From the NCBI RefSeq assembly GCF_003460605.1, contig NZ_QTVN01000006.1:62001-126000 (forward strand): DNA of 64,000 bases, in the 5' to 3' direction. This document shows, piece by piece, positions 43,830 to 51,990 of the stretch. Each line of letters opens with the position of its first letter. Positions within the stretch are counted from its first letter, which is position 1. Below the pieces are notes generated by a model, which had not been told where the DNA came from, ran no database searches, and worked only from the letters and a program-made list of their open reading frames with translations. The position numbers were made by a program, and so were the translations under genes. The stretch is from Ruminococcus sp. AF31-8BH. Lineage in GTDB: Bacteria > Bacillota > Clostridia > Lachnospirales > Lachnospiraceae.

Positions 43830-45321
43830 ACCCAATCGCCCCCAGCTTCTTTCTTATTTCAGCTTCCAGCTCATGACTCTTGGCGAACATTTCCGAAAGT
43901 TCAGATGTCAGTCTATCCATCTTTTCTTCAAAGGGTTCTCCGTCATCTTCCTGTTCTTCGATACCTACATAGCGTCCTGGTGTAAGGATATAATCCTGCT
44001 TCTCTATTTCCGCTGTATCAGCTACAGCACAGAACCCCTTCACATCCTCAAGTGATCCATCCGCAAATGCTTCATAGGTATCCGAAATCTTCTTGATGTC
44101 ATCATCAGTAAGTTCACGGAGCTTGCGGCTAACCATTGTTCCCATCTTGCGGGCATCAATAAATAATGTCTTGCTTGATTGCTTTTTCTGCTTATTAATA
44201 AACCAGAGTGAAACCGGAATCTGTGTTGTATAGAAAAGCTGTGTCGGCATTGCTACAATGCACTCAACCAAGTCAGCATTGATAATATTCTTACGGATTT
44301 CACCCTCACCACCTGACTGAGAGGAAAGGGAACCGTTAGCAAGCACCATGCCGATTCTTCCGCCAGGTGCAAGATGATAAATCATGTGCTGCAGCCATGC
44401 AAAGTTGGCGTTTCCTGCTGGTGGCAGACCATACTGCCAGCGAACGTCCTCTTTCAGTTTATCAGCACCCCAATCTGAAAGATTAAATGGAGGATTGGCC
44501 ATAATATAATCTGCACGTAATGTTGGGTGACGATCATCCAGGAAAGTATCTGCTGCATATGTTCCAAGATCTGGCTCAATACCACGGATTGCAAGATTCA
44601 TCTGTGCCATCTTCCATGTGGTCGGATTTGAATCCTGACCATAGATGGAAATATTGCTGATATTACCGCTGTGATTCTCTACAAACTTTGCGGACTGAAC
44701 AAACATACCGCCAGATCCACAGCAAGGATCGTACACTCGTCCCCTAAATGGTTTTAATACTTCTACCAAAGTACGAACTACACAGGACGGCGTAAAGAAT
44801 TCACCGCCGCGCTTACCTTCCTGTTCTGCAAACATAGAAAGGCAATACTCATAAGTACGGCCCAGAATATCTTTCTCACTGCCATGTTCGATCATCTGAA
44901 TGTTGGTGAATAAATCCACCACATCTCCAAGTCTGCGCTTATCCAGCTCTGGACGTGCAAAATTTTTAGGAAGAATATCTTTCAGACGTTTATTCTCTTT
45001 TTCAATAGCACGCATAGCATCATCGATAACTGTACCAATTTCCGGTGTATGTGCTTTTGCTGCTATTGCGCTCCAACGTGCATCCGCTGGCACAAAAAAG
45101 ATACCTTCCGAAGTATATTCATCAATATCTTCCTCAAATCCATCTCCCTCTTCAACAAGCTCCTTGTACTTATCATCAAATCGATCTGAGATGTATTTCA
45201 GGAAAATTAATCCCAAAACTACATTTTTATATTCTGACGCATCCATGTTGCCACGAAGTACGCATGCCGCATCCCATATTTGTTTTTCAAAACCAATATC
45301 AGCTGTGTTTTTACCTGCCAT
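43819..45321 (-). CDS. hsdM: Type I restriction-modification methylase subunit
   Basis: 500 aa from the ATG at 45321 (GGAG 10 nt upstream), which overlaps the stop of the AbiEi-like gene as TAATG. N-terminal helical domain FEKQIWDAACVLRGNMDASEYK; SAM motif VYDPCCGSGGMFVQSAKF; catalytic MANPPFNLSDWG (NPPF). It methylates adenine in the target set by HsdS. hsdS follows with an 11-nt overlap. Confidence 0.95.
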   Translation of the reverse strand: MAGKNTADIGFEKQIWDAACVLRGNMDASEYKNVVLGLIFLKYISDRFDDKYKELVEEGDGFEEDIDEYTSEGIFFVPADARWSAIAAKAHTPEIGTVIDDAMRAIEKENKRLKDILPKNFARPELDKRRLGDVVDLFTNIQMIEHGSEKDILGRTYEYCLSMFAEQEGKRGGEFFTPSCVVRTLVEVLKPFRGRVYDPCCGSGGMFVQSAKFVENHSGNISNISIYGQDSNPTTWKMAQMNLAIRGIEPDLGTYAADTFLDDRHPTLRADYIMANPPFNLSDWGADKLKEDVRWQYGLPPAGNANFAWLQHMIYHLAPGGRIGMVLANGSLSSQSGGEGEIRKNIINADLVECIVAMPTQLFYTTQIPVSLWFINKQKKQSSKTLFIDARKMGTMVSRKLRELTDDDIKKISDTYEAFADGSLEDVKGFCAVADTAEIEKQDYILTPGRYVGIEEQEDDGEPFEEKMDRLTSELSEMFAKSHELEAEIRKKLGAIGYEI

Positions 45322-45929
45322 TACAACCACACTCCAATCAATTCTTTTACTTTCGTTTGCACACGTAAAACTTTTGCATATTCCATAAGATTCGGTATAT
45401 TCTTTTTCGGGTCTTTTACATAGCCCTGTACTGCTTTATTAAAAATCTCCCTATCCATCTTGTTCCTATTTCGCAGCACATCGCAAATAGTACGGTCACG
45501 GTCATAAATACGAACTTTGTGGAAATCAATTTCACCCTCGGTTTCGCCCAGCGTAACCAATTCTGACTCTACACGATATGCCTTGATAAACGGATAATCG
45601 ATTTTTGTTCGCCGCTTAGAGACATTTTTGTCTATTGCAAAGTTCCACTCAGCAGGATTTCTGTCGATGTATCTATAATAGAATAGAGCAGTCTCCATAC
45701 AGAGCACTGCATCTGGAAACAATCGATTGATAATGACAACTTCGCTTTCTCCATAATCTTGGGTCCAGTGATAGTAACCTCGCCGGACTCTTTCAATCAA
45801 TCCTTCGTCTAAAAGTTGTTTTATATCTGCATAGTATAACCTGGAAGCTGTAAGTTCAGCAGTAGTCATAACATAATTATGGCTGCTAAACAGCATTCTC
45901 AATGTATTGCTGTCTTTACTTCGAAGCAT
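45321..45929 (-). CDS. AbiEi-like antitoxin / transcription regulator upstream of hsdM
   Basis: 202 aa. The winged-helix start (NYVMTTAELTASRLYYADIKQLLDEGLIERVRRGYYHW) and LFPDAVLCMETALFYYRYIDR, ending with a nuclease-like C half (ICDVLRNRNKMDREIFNKAV), fit the AbiEi antitoxin family. The partner toxin AbiEii (a nucleotidyltransferase) is absent; hsdM begins in its stop codon. It may control the R-M genes or be a reused antitoxin. GAGGTG lies 5 nt before the ATG. Confidence 0.8.
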   Translation of the reverse strand: MLRSKDSNTLRMLFSSHNYVMTTAELTASRLYYADIKQLLDEGLIERVRRGYYHWTQDYGESEVVIINRLFPDAVLCMETALFYYRYIDRNPAEWNFAIDKNVSKRRTKIDYPFIKAYRVESELVTLGETEGEIDFHKVRIYDRDRTICDVLRNRNKMDREIFNKAVQGYVKDPKKNIPNLMEYAKVLRVQTKVKELIGVWL

Positions 45930-46131
45930 ATTTTCACCTCTACTTAATCGCCCTTAATTATTTCAACGATTGGGTACTTTGCTATATTATATTCGATTTT
46001 TCTCTTTCCGTCAATAATAGCAAAGTGAACATTTTTAAATGTATTAATTGGGCAGTTTAGTATAAAAACCGTCCTCCACTTTTATAACTAAATAAAATAT
46101 TGGTCAACTCAAAGACAAATATATAAAAAAT

Positions 46132-46156
46132 AAGCGTACCACTGTATGATACGCTT
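46132..46156 (-). terminator. Terminator after the small secreted protein gene
   Basis: On the minus strand AAGCGTA pairs with TACGCTT around an 11-nt loop, then ATTTTTTATAT. The rest of 45930-46131 is AT-rich and shows no gene. Confidence 0.7.
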
Positions 46157-46163
46157 ACCACTA

Positions 46164-46884
46164 TTAAACCTCAAAATGCTCCATCGCATCCTTTATGGCT
46201 TCCACTTTCTCTGCGGCTGTTTCAATTATATTATCACTCCGCCAAGGACGTCCCATAAGCTTTCTGCAGCTCATCTTTCGTCATCTCCTGGACTTTAAAT
46301 GTGGCGGTTCCATCGCTGCTTTCCCAGGTAATATGAAGGCAGTTTTTGCCTTCTGCTTTTACGTCTCCGTAAATGGTCAGTCCTGTATTTGCAAACCAGA
46401 TCGCATAAACTGGTTTTCCTTTCCACATCCAGGCTTTCTGTTCTTCATTGTATTCCAGACCTAATGCCTTATATAGATAGCTATCAACTTCGGCCCAACA
46501 TTCAATCTGGCCTACAGCCGAATTTTCTGCTGCCTCTGTATCCGCCTTTCCTTCGGGATTTTGTCCATCCTGTACAGTCGTGATTGTAAAATCCTCTGCT
46601 GCTGATTCTGTGGCACTTCCCTGCTCGTCTGTTTTCACTTCATCTGACTCATCCGTCACAGTATCCGTGTCCCCATTTTGAAAAATTTTAGTCACTATTT
46701 TTCCATCTGCATCCGTATAACTCTCCGCATATGCCCAGGCTGCCTGAGACGCTCCTGTCACATCGGCAGTTCCCAGAATTGCTGCACAGATTCCAAGTAC
46801 CAGCCCTTTTCTTCTGCCTCTTTTTCCTGATTTGCCAGCGGTTAAGCCGTAAGCGTTCTTTCCTGTAAATACTGTTTTCTTCAT
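46164..46884 (-). CDS. Small secreted protein of unknown function, likely frameshifted at its end
   Basis: The open frame runs from the ATG at 46884 (AAAGGAG upstream) to TGA at 46234 (216 aa). A signal sequence is at ~27-52 (GLVLGICAAILGTADVTGAS...WAYA). An acidic linker follows, then a ~90-residue domain (QIECWAEVDSYLYKALGLEY...TATFKVQEMTKDELQKAYGT). Just past the TGA, the +1 frame reads DNIIETAAEKVEAIKDAMEH and three more residues to a TAA at 46164, 8 bp before the terminator. A single added T would explain this. The family is not recognised. Confidence 0.6.
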
Positions 46885-46994
46885 AAAAAATGCTCCTTTC
46901 TTCTTTTGGGAATCTGTTCCCTTGATTACAATAAGAAGAATAGAGCATTTCCTTGTGTTCCATATGTAAGTTTTATGTGGTTTGTGTGGAGCCG

Positions 46995-47120
46995 CAAAAC
47001 GGACATGTCGCCTATTGGCGACATCACCATATATGAAATTCAGCTACTTGGCTCCTATGGGCGCTCCCACAGCTGCCGACCGCATTCGTAATCCGGGCTA
47101 TCGCCCTACTTACTCATACG
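46995..47120 (+). repeat. Structured dispersed repeat, family 2, partial copy at the MATE gene end
   Basis: ATGTCGCC/GGCGACAT hairpin, ACCATATATGAAA, GGGCGCTCCCACAGCTGCC, CGCATTCGTAATCCGGGCT and ATCGCCCTACTTACTCATAC match the inverted 34190-34318 copy almost base for base. Its edge encodes the last residues and the TAA stop of the MATE gene. It fills most of the 46885-47109 gap. Confidence 0.75.
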
Positions 47121-48462
47121 CTCCAGCCATAATGGACTTCGTTGCTTTCTTAATACAGAAAACGCAGGTTGGCGCAATGTAAAGGCAGGCGGTGATCCAT
47201 GCAGTCTGGTCTGCGAAGCAGATGGCGGTAAATCCGAAGGTTCCCACAAATCCCAGACTGACAATGGTTCTTGCCAGCATTTCCGTAACACCGGAAAAAA
47301 CAGCTCTTGTGGAATAGCCAAGTCCCTGTGTCACCATACGGGTAATATTGAGAATGCCAAGGCTCCAGTAAAAATATCCCATACAGCGCAGATATTTAGC
47401 AGATGCATCCAGCACATCTGCAGAGCTTTTGCTGACAAAAATCATGGAAAGAGGTCTTCCTGCAAAAATAAGCACAAGGCCGGCCAAAAGTCCATATCCT
47501 ACTGCAACTGCCATGCCCTGCCTCAGTCCCTTGCGGATACGGTCCGGCTGCTTTGCCCCAAGATTCTGGCTGCAGAATACGGAGACAGCTGTTCCAATAG
47601 CATCGAAAGGACACATAGTAAACTGCTTGATCTTCATTCCCGCTGTAAATCCGGATACATACACGCTTCCAAGACCATTGTTTGCAGACTGCATCACCAT
47701 ACTGCCGATAGCGGTAATGGAGAACTGAAGTCCTGTGGGAATTCCCATCATAAGAAGCTCGCTTACCGCATCCTTATTTGCCGCACGGTGAGCCTTAGAC
47801 AGCCAGAGAAGGTTCATTTTCTTCGCAATAAAAACAAGACACAAAATTCCGCTGATTGCCTGCGCTGTGATCGTCGCAATGGCAGCGCCTGCACAGCCCC
47901 ACTTCAATACCACAATACAGAACAAATCCAGGAAAATATTCAAAATTGCGGACAAGGCCAGAAACATAAAAGGCGTCCGGCTGTCTCCAACGGACCTCAA
48001 AATGCTGGACAGGTAATTGTACAGCAGCGTAAACGGCATGCCCAGAAAAATAATCAGCAGATATGCATAGGCATTGTCATAAATGTCTTCCGGTACAGAA
48101 AGCATATGCAGGATCTGCGGGCAAAAAACAGAGCACAGCGCAGTAAGGATCACCGCAATTCCGGCAGTGAGAAGCGCTCCGTTAAAAACATAGTTCCTCA
48201 TCTGATCCAGCTTGCCTGCGCCAAAATACTTTGCAATGGGCACACCGAATCCGGTACAGCTTCCCATGCAAAAGCCCAGCACCAGAAACTGGATACTGCT
48301 GCTGGCACCAACGCTTGCCAGGGCTTTCGCCCCCAGGATCTGACCTACAATAGCTGCATCAATAATGTTGTAAGTCTGCTGAAGAAGATTTCCGATCAGC
48401 AGCGGAAAAGCGAACTGGAGCATCAGCTTCAGAGGATTTCCCTTGGTCATGGATGTTGACAT
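47110..48462 (-). CDS. MATE family efflux transporter
   Basis: 450 aa, about twelve membrane segments. It begins MTKGNPLKLMLQFAFPLLIGNLLQQ and has IIDAAIVGQILGAKALASVG, the usual MATE opening, with repeat halves such as PTGLQFSITAIGSMVMQ. It exports cationic drugs or metabolites using Na+ or H+; substrate unknown. The last codons (GCGTATGAGTAA) lie in the edge of a dispersed repeat, so the native C-terminus may have been changed. Confidence 0.92.
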   Translation of the reverse strand: MSTSMTKGNPLKLMLQFAFPLLIGNLLQQTYNIIDAAIVGQILGAKALASVGASSSIQFLVLGFCMGSCTGFGVPIAKYFGAGKLDQMRNYVFNGALLTAGIAVILTALCSVFCPQILHMLSVPEDIYDNAYAYLLIIFLGMPFTLLYNYLSSILRSVGDSRTPFMFLALSAILNIFLDLFCIVVLKWGCAGAAIATITAQAISGILCLVFIAKKMNLLWLSKAHRAANKDAVSELLMMGIPTGLQFSITAIGSMVMQSANNGLGSVYVSGFTAGMKIKQFTMCPFDAIGTAVSVFCSQNLGAKQPDRIRKGLRQGMAVAVGYGLLAGLVLIFAGRPLSMIFVSKSSADVLDASAKYLRCMGYFYWSLGILNITRMVTQGLGYSTRAVFSGVTEMLARTIVSLGFVGTFGFTAICFADQTAWITACLYIAPTCVFCIKKATKSIMAGAYE

Positions 48463-48620
48463 TTTCTTTCACCTTCTGCTAAAAATTAACGTATGAGACA
48501 AAACCCTGATCCGCATGCAGATTCCTGTCTCCACTACAAAATTCTCAGCAATTATATCACCACTTTTCAAACTTTTCCATATAAATTCATGAAAAATCCA
48601 AAGAAATGCTATTTTAAATA

Positions 48621-50267
48621 TCACCCTGTAAAGGTCATATTTTCCAGGGGCAGTTTCATTCGAAACAAAACCCCATTATCCGTATTTCGCAGTTCATATC
48701 CAGCGCCGTGCTGCTCCAAAATCTGCCGCACAATATAAAGTCCCAGGCCGCTGCCGCCGCTTTTCCGGTTTCTGGAGGAATCCGCCCGGTAAAAGGCATC
48801 AAACACTCTTGAAAGCTCCGTTTCCTCGATGTGTACCCCTGTATTCTCTATTTCCATTATCACAAGTGCAGTATCTTTTGGCCCACTTGCAGCCGCAGAA
48901 CTTCCTAAAATAGCCTGGCAATCTTCACAGGAGATTTTCTGTAATTCTTTATAAAGCTTCACACAGATTCGCTCATTTTCCGGTGAATACCGCACCGCAT
49001 TTACAAGAACATTCCGAAGTACCGTCTCCATCAGCACCGGATCCGCCCTGCACAGACATTGATCCGGCAGCGTGATTTCCAGCTTCATATTTTTCTGCTC
49101 AAAAAGCTCCGTCAGGTCAGCCAGCTGAAGTCTTACCAGTTCCGCCAGATCCAGTTCTTTTTTCTTCAGGGAAAATCCGCAGGACTCCATTTTGGAAATC
49201 ATCAGAATCTCCTGGACCATATTCTGCAGGGTCACCGTCACTTCCCTTGCCCTGGCAAGATATTTGTCCCGGTCTTTGTACACGCCAACATTCTGCTCCA
49301 TGCCCTCGATCTGCCCTTTCAGGATCGTAACCGGGGTTTTCAGTTCGTGGGAAGCCGCGGCGAAAAACTCCATCCGTCTTCGCTCCAGTTCCCGTTCCTG
49401 TTCCATCTCATCCTTTAATTTCGCATTGGCACTTCTAAGGCTTTTCAACGCCTGATCCAGATTCTGTGCCATTGTATCCAGACTCCGGGAAAGTGTCCCA
49501 AGCTCATCTGTCCGTTTCATTTCCGTTCGCACAGAAAAATCCAGGCCCGCCATTTTATCAGACGCAGCTCCAAGCTTTCGGATAGGCTTTGACAAATATC
49601 TGGAATAAAAAAGGGAGATCACCAGAGAGATCCCAAACACGGTAAAAAGCATCCAGGGCAGAATCTGTCCAAGCGCTTCCACTGCCTGGTTCACAAGCTG
49701 AGTGGAACCAAACACAAACAGTGTATACCTGTTTTCACTGCCTTTAAAGGCAACCTCATAATGCCCCATTGCCTGCTGTTCCATCTCCTCCACCACGGAC
49801 CCCTCACCTTCCACTACGGTTCCAATAGTATCCCCATAGCTCACTTCCTGATCTGTCTGACTTTCCCAGTCACCCGACTCCGCCGCAGTGCTTTCTTCAG
49901 CAAATCCTTCTGTTACCGGTTGTTCTTCTTCTGATACAGAAGATGAAATTGTAACCTCACTGACAAGGCTTCCGTTCCCAAGCCACTCCCGGACAATCTC
50001 TCCTTTTTCATTTAAAAGGACAATCCGCGACTGGTTGGCATCACTGAATTCTCCTATAATAGGAACTGCATTTTCAAGGGAATAGCCAGACAGGGATTCC
50101 GCCAGATCCTTTGCCTTTGCCGCCAGGGTCCGGTTCAGGGAATCAGAATAGCTCTGCGGCATAAATGCAGCTACAAAGCCATAGGAAATTCCGGAAACCG
50201 CCATCAGGATCAACATGGTGAGAAGAAATATTTTTATGCTAATTCTGCTTTTTATGTATTTTATCAA
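48621..50267 (-). CDS. Two-component sensor histidine kinase
   Basis: 548 aa if it starts at TTG 50267, 29 nt inside the end of the response regulator. TM1 is at ~10-32, then an external region of ~150 residues with an acidic Ser/Glu-rich stretch, then TM2 (LPWMLFTVFGISLVISLFYS), HAMP, HisKA (FFAAASHELKTPVTILKG) and HATPase (NVLVNAVRYSPENE, GGSGLGLYIVRQILEQHG). It pairs with the regulator upstream. The exact start is uncertain; no ATG fits well. Confidence 0.9.
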   Translation of the reverse strand: MIKYIKSRISIKIFLLTMLILMAVSGISYGFVAAFMPQSYSDSLNRTLAAKAKDLAESLSGYSLENAVPIIGEFSDANQSRIVLLNEKGEIVREWLGNGSLVSEVTISSSVSEEEQPVTEGFAEESTAAESGDWESQTDQEVSYGDTIGTVVEGEGSVVEEMEQQAMGHYEVAFKGSENRYTLFVFGSTQLVNQAVEALGQILPWMLFTVFGISLVISLFYSRYLSKPIRKLGAASDKMAGLDFSVRTEMKRTDELGTLSRSLDTMAQNLDQALKSLRSANAKLKDEMEQERELERRRMEFFAAASHELKTPVTILKGQIEGMEQNVGVYKDRDKYLARAREVTVTLQNMVQEILMISKMESCGFSLKKKELDLAELVRLQLADLTELFEQKNMKLEITLPDQCLCRADPVLMETVLRNVLVNAVRYSPENERICVKLYKELQKISCEDCQAILGSSAAASGPKDTALVIMEIENTGVHIEETELSRVFDAFYRADSSRNRKSGGSGLGLYIVRQILEQHGAGYELRNTDNGVLFRMKLPLENMTFTG

Positions 50268-50934
50268 TGCGGTATCCCACCCCTCTGATGGTATCAATAT
50301 AATCAGCTTCCAGTTTCTTTCGAAGATTCTTAATATGTGTATCCACAATCCGGTCCTCCCCGAAATAATCTGCACCCCACACAGCATCCAGAAGCTGGTT
50401 TCTTGTAAGCACGCGTCCCTGGTTTTCCAGAAATTCCCGCAAAAGTTCAAATTCCTTCTGGGTAAGCTCCAGCTTCTTTTGCCCTTCCCATGCCTGGTAG
50501 CCTGCCAGATCCAGGCGCAGATTGCCATAGCACAGAAGATCTTCTGTATTTTCTTCTTTTGAAATTTTCCCGCTTCTTCGCAGCACTGCCCCGATTTTCC
50601 GCAAAAGGATCTGCATGGAAAAAGGCTTGGTCACATATTCGTCTGCCTGAAGGTCATAGCCTTTGAGCTGATAGGCCTCATCGTCAAGTGCGGTAAGCAT
50701 GATCACCGGAACCAGGGAAGACTGGCGTATCACCTCCAGCACGCCAAAGCCGTCAATCTTCGGCAGCATCACGTCCAGAAGCACAAGGTCGATCCGATCC
50801 TTTTCCTTTTCAAACAGGTTGATGGCTTCCACTCCATCGGAAGCTGCTAGCACCTGATAGCTTGCCTCTGCAAGATAATTCCCCAGAAGCTCCTGTATAT
50901 CAAATTCATCCTCTACCACAAAAATACAGTTCAT
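50239..50934 (-). CDS. OmpR/PhoB-type response regulator
   Basis: 231 aa. Receiver: acidic pocket VVEDEFD, phospho-acceptor in LVLLDVMLPKIDG, VIMLTALDD and YVTKPFSM. Winged helix: ELTQKEFELLREFLENQGRV, VWGADYFGEDRIVDTHIKNL and TIRGVGYRID. The kinase gene overlaps its 3' end. Upstream lies the tandem PII gene, so it may respond to or control that cluster. A -10 TATAAT is at 50968-50973 on the minus strand. Confidence 0.95.
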   Translation of the reverse strand: MNCIFVVEDEFDIQELLGNYLAEASYQVLAASDGVEAINLFEKEKDRIDLVLLDVMLPKIDGFGVLEVIRQSSLVPVIMLTALDDEAYQLKGYDLQADEYVTKPFSMQILLRKIGAVLRRSGKISKEENTEDLLCYGNLRLDLAGYQAWEGQKKLELTQKEFELLREFLENQGRVLTRNQLLDAVWGADYFGEDRIVDTHIKNLRKKLEADYIDTIRGVGYRIDKIHKKQN

Positions 50935-51032
50935 TTTCTCTCCTTCACGCCCATTCTTATAATCGGTATTATACTACACTAATATGGAGTTTGTGTGGAG
51001 ATTTCGTTTTCAGAACGGTTGCCTTTGCAGCA

Positions 51033-51078
51033 GAGCGTATTTGAAAAAAGGCTTTCTGCAGGATATACGTCACAATTA
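51033..51078. repeat. Dispersed repeat, family 1, one end
   Basis: AGCGTATTTGAAAAAAGG, CTTTCTGCAGGATATACGTC and ACAATTA match the left end of the copy at 51825-51990. The last bases form the stop codon of the PII gene. Confidence 0.65.
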
Positions 51079-51768
51079 CTGATTTTCTTCCGTATCCTCC
51101 AGAATCCGAAGCCCCGCCGTGTCCGTTACGGGAAGGGAAAATACAATGGTTCCGGCCTTGGATGTGATTCCGGCTTTTTCCATGATTGCCTGCATGATCG
51201 CATTTTTCTGCTCAGATCTGGCAACGATCAGAACCAGTTCTTTCTCGGAGACAAGGGAAACGCCCAGAAACTGCTCTGCCCGCTTCATTCCCACTCCTTT
51301 TCCGTGAAGCACGGTACCTCCTGTGGCGCCGCCCTCTTCTGCTGCCTTCATCACTTGTGTGTTGTATCCGTAATTGGCAATTGCCACGATCAGTTCATGT
51401 CTGGTTTCCTTCAATGTGCTCTCCTCCTCTCTTACAAACTCCTGTCCCTGAACAAGAAATCCCAGTTCCCGCTTGCCGCCAATGCTGCTCATGGGAATCA
51501 CAAATACAATTCCAGTTCCCGGCACATCAATGCGCAGCTGATTCTGAAGGCTTTTTTTCACCTTTTTCCAGGTCGCTGCTGTTACAAAATGGAAACAGAT
51601 GCTTTTCTCATCATCTTCCAGTCCCATATAATCCAGGATGGAACTGGATGCGGTTCCCATTCCAAGGGAAACGGTTCCAACCTCCACCTGGTTTTCCCGG
51701 TAAATTTTTTTAAACGCAGGCATATGCTTCCTGCTGGTGATGGTCACCATCATATATAATCCGCTCAT
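51076..51768 (-). CDS. Tandem PII-type signal protein
   Basis: 230 aa, twice the usual PII length, with two GlnB/CutA-like halves. The first is MMVTITSRKHMPAFKKIYRE...; the second ETRHELIVAIANYGYNTQVMKAAEEGGATGGTVLHGKGVGM carries a T-loop-like stretch (ATGGTVLHGKG) typical of PII proteins found beside membrane transporters. The upstream gene encodes a DUF1538 membrane protein, the usual partner. It probably senses nucleotides and gates that protein. AGAGG precedes the ATG. Confidence 0.75.
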   Translation of the reverse strand: MSGLYMMVTITSRKHMPAFKKIYRENQVEVGTVSLGMGTASSSILDYMGLEDDEKSICFHFVTAATWKKVKKSLQNQLRIDVPGTGIVFVIPMSSIGGKRELGFLVQGQEFVREEESTLKETRHELIVAIANYGYNTQVMKAAEEGGATGGTVLHGKGVGMKRAEQFLGVSLVSEKELVLIVARSEQKNAIMQAIMEKAGITSKAGTIVFSLPVTDTAGLRILEDTEENQ

Positions 51769-51824
51769 GTCTCATTCCTCTCTGAATGCTTTCTTGGCTG
51801 TCGCCTCGGGCTTCCTAAAAAATG

Positions 51825-51990
51825 CTAAAGCGTGTTTGAAAAAGGCTTTCTGCAAGATGTGCGTCACAATTTGTGGAAAATTTTACCCGGATGAGAGCGT
51901 CGTAGCGGGCTACGTAGGCCGAATTCGGGTGAAATATACCGCAAAGTGGGGCGTGCAGATTGCGGGAATGATTTTTCAAACAGGCTCTAG
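51825..51990. repeat. Dispersed repeat, family 1, longest copy
   Basis: ~165 bp between the DUF1538 gene and the PII gene. Ends: TAAAGCGTGTTTGAAAAAGG on the left and TTTTTCAAACAGGCTCTAG on the right form imperfect terminal inverted repeats. Inside are ACCCGG...CGGGT and CGTAGC/GCTACG stems. The right edge holds the stop codon of the DUF1538 gene. No coding capacity; MITE-like. Confidence 0.8.

Noticed and set aside
35863..47120. Prophage or integrative element
   Set aside because: No structural, replication or conjugation genes; the only recombinase is explained by the hsdS switch, and no attachment-site duplication or tRNA target was found.
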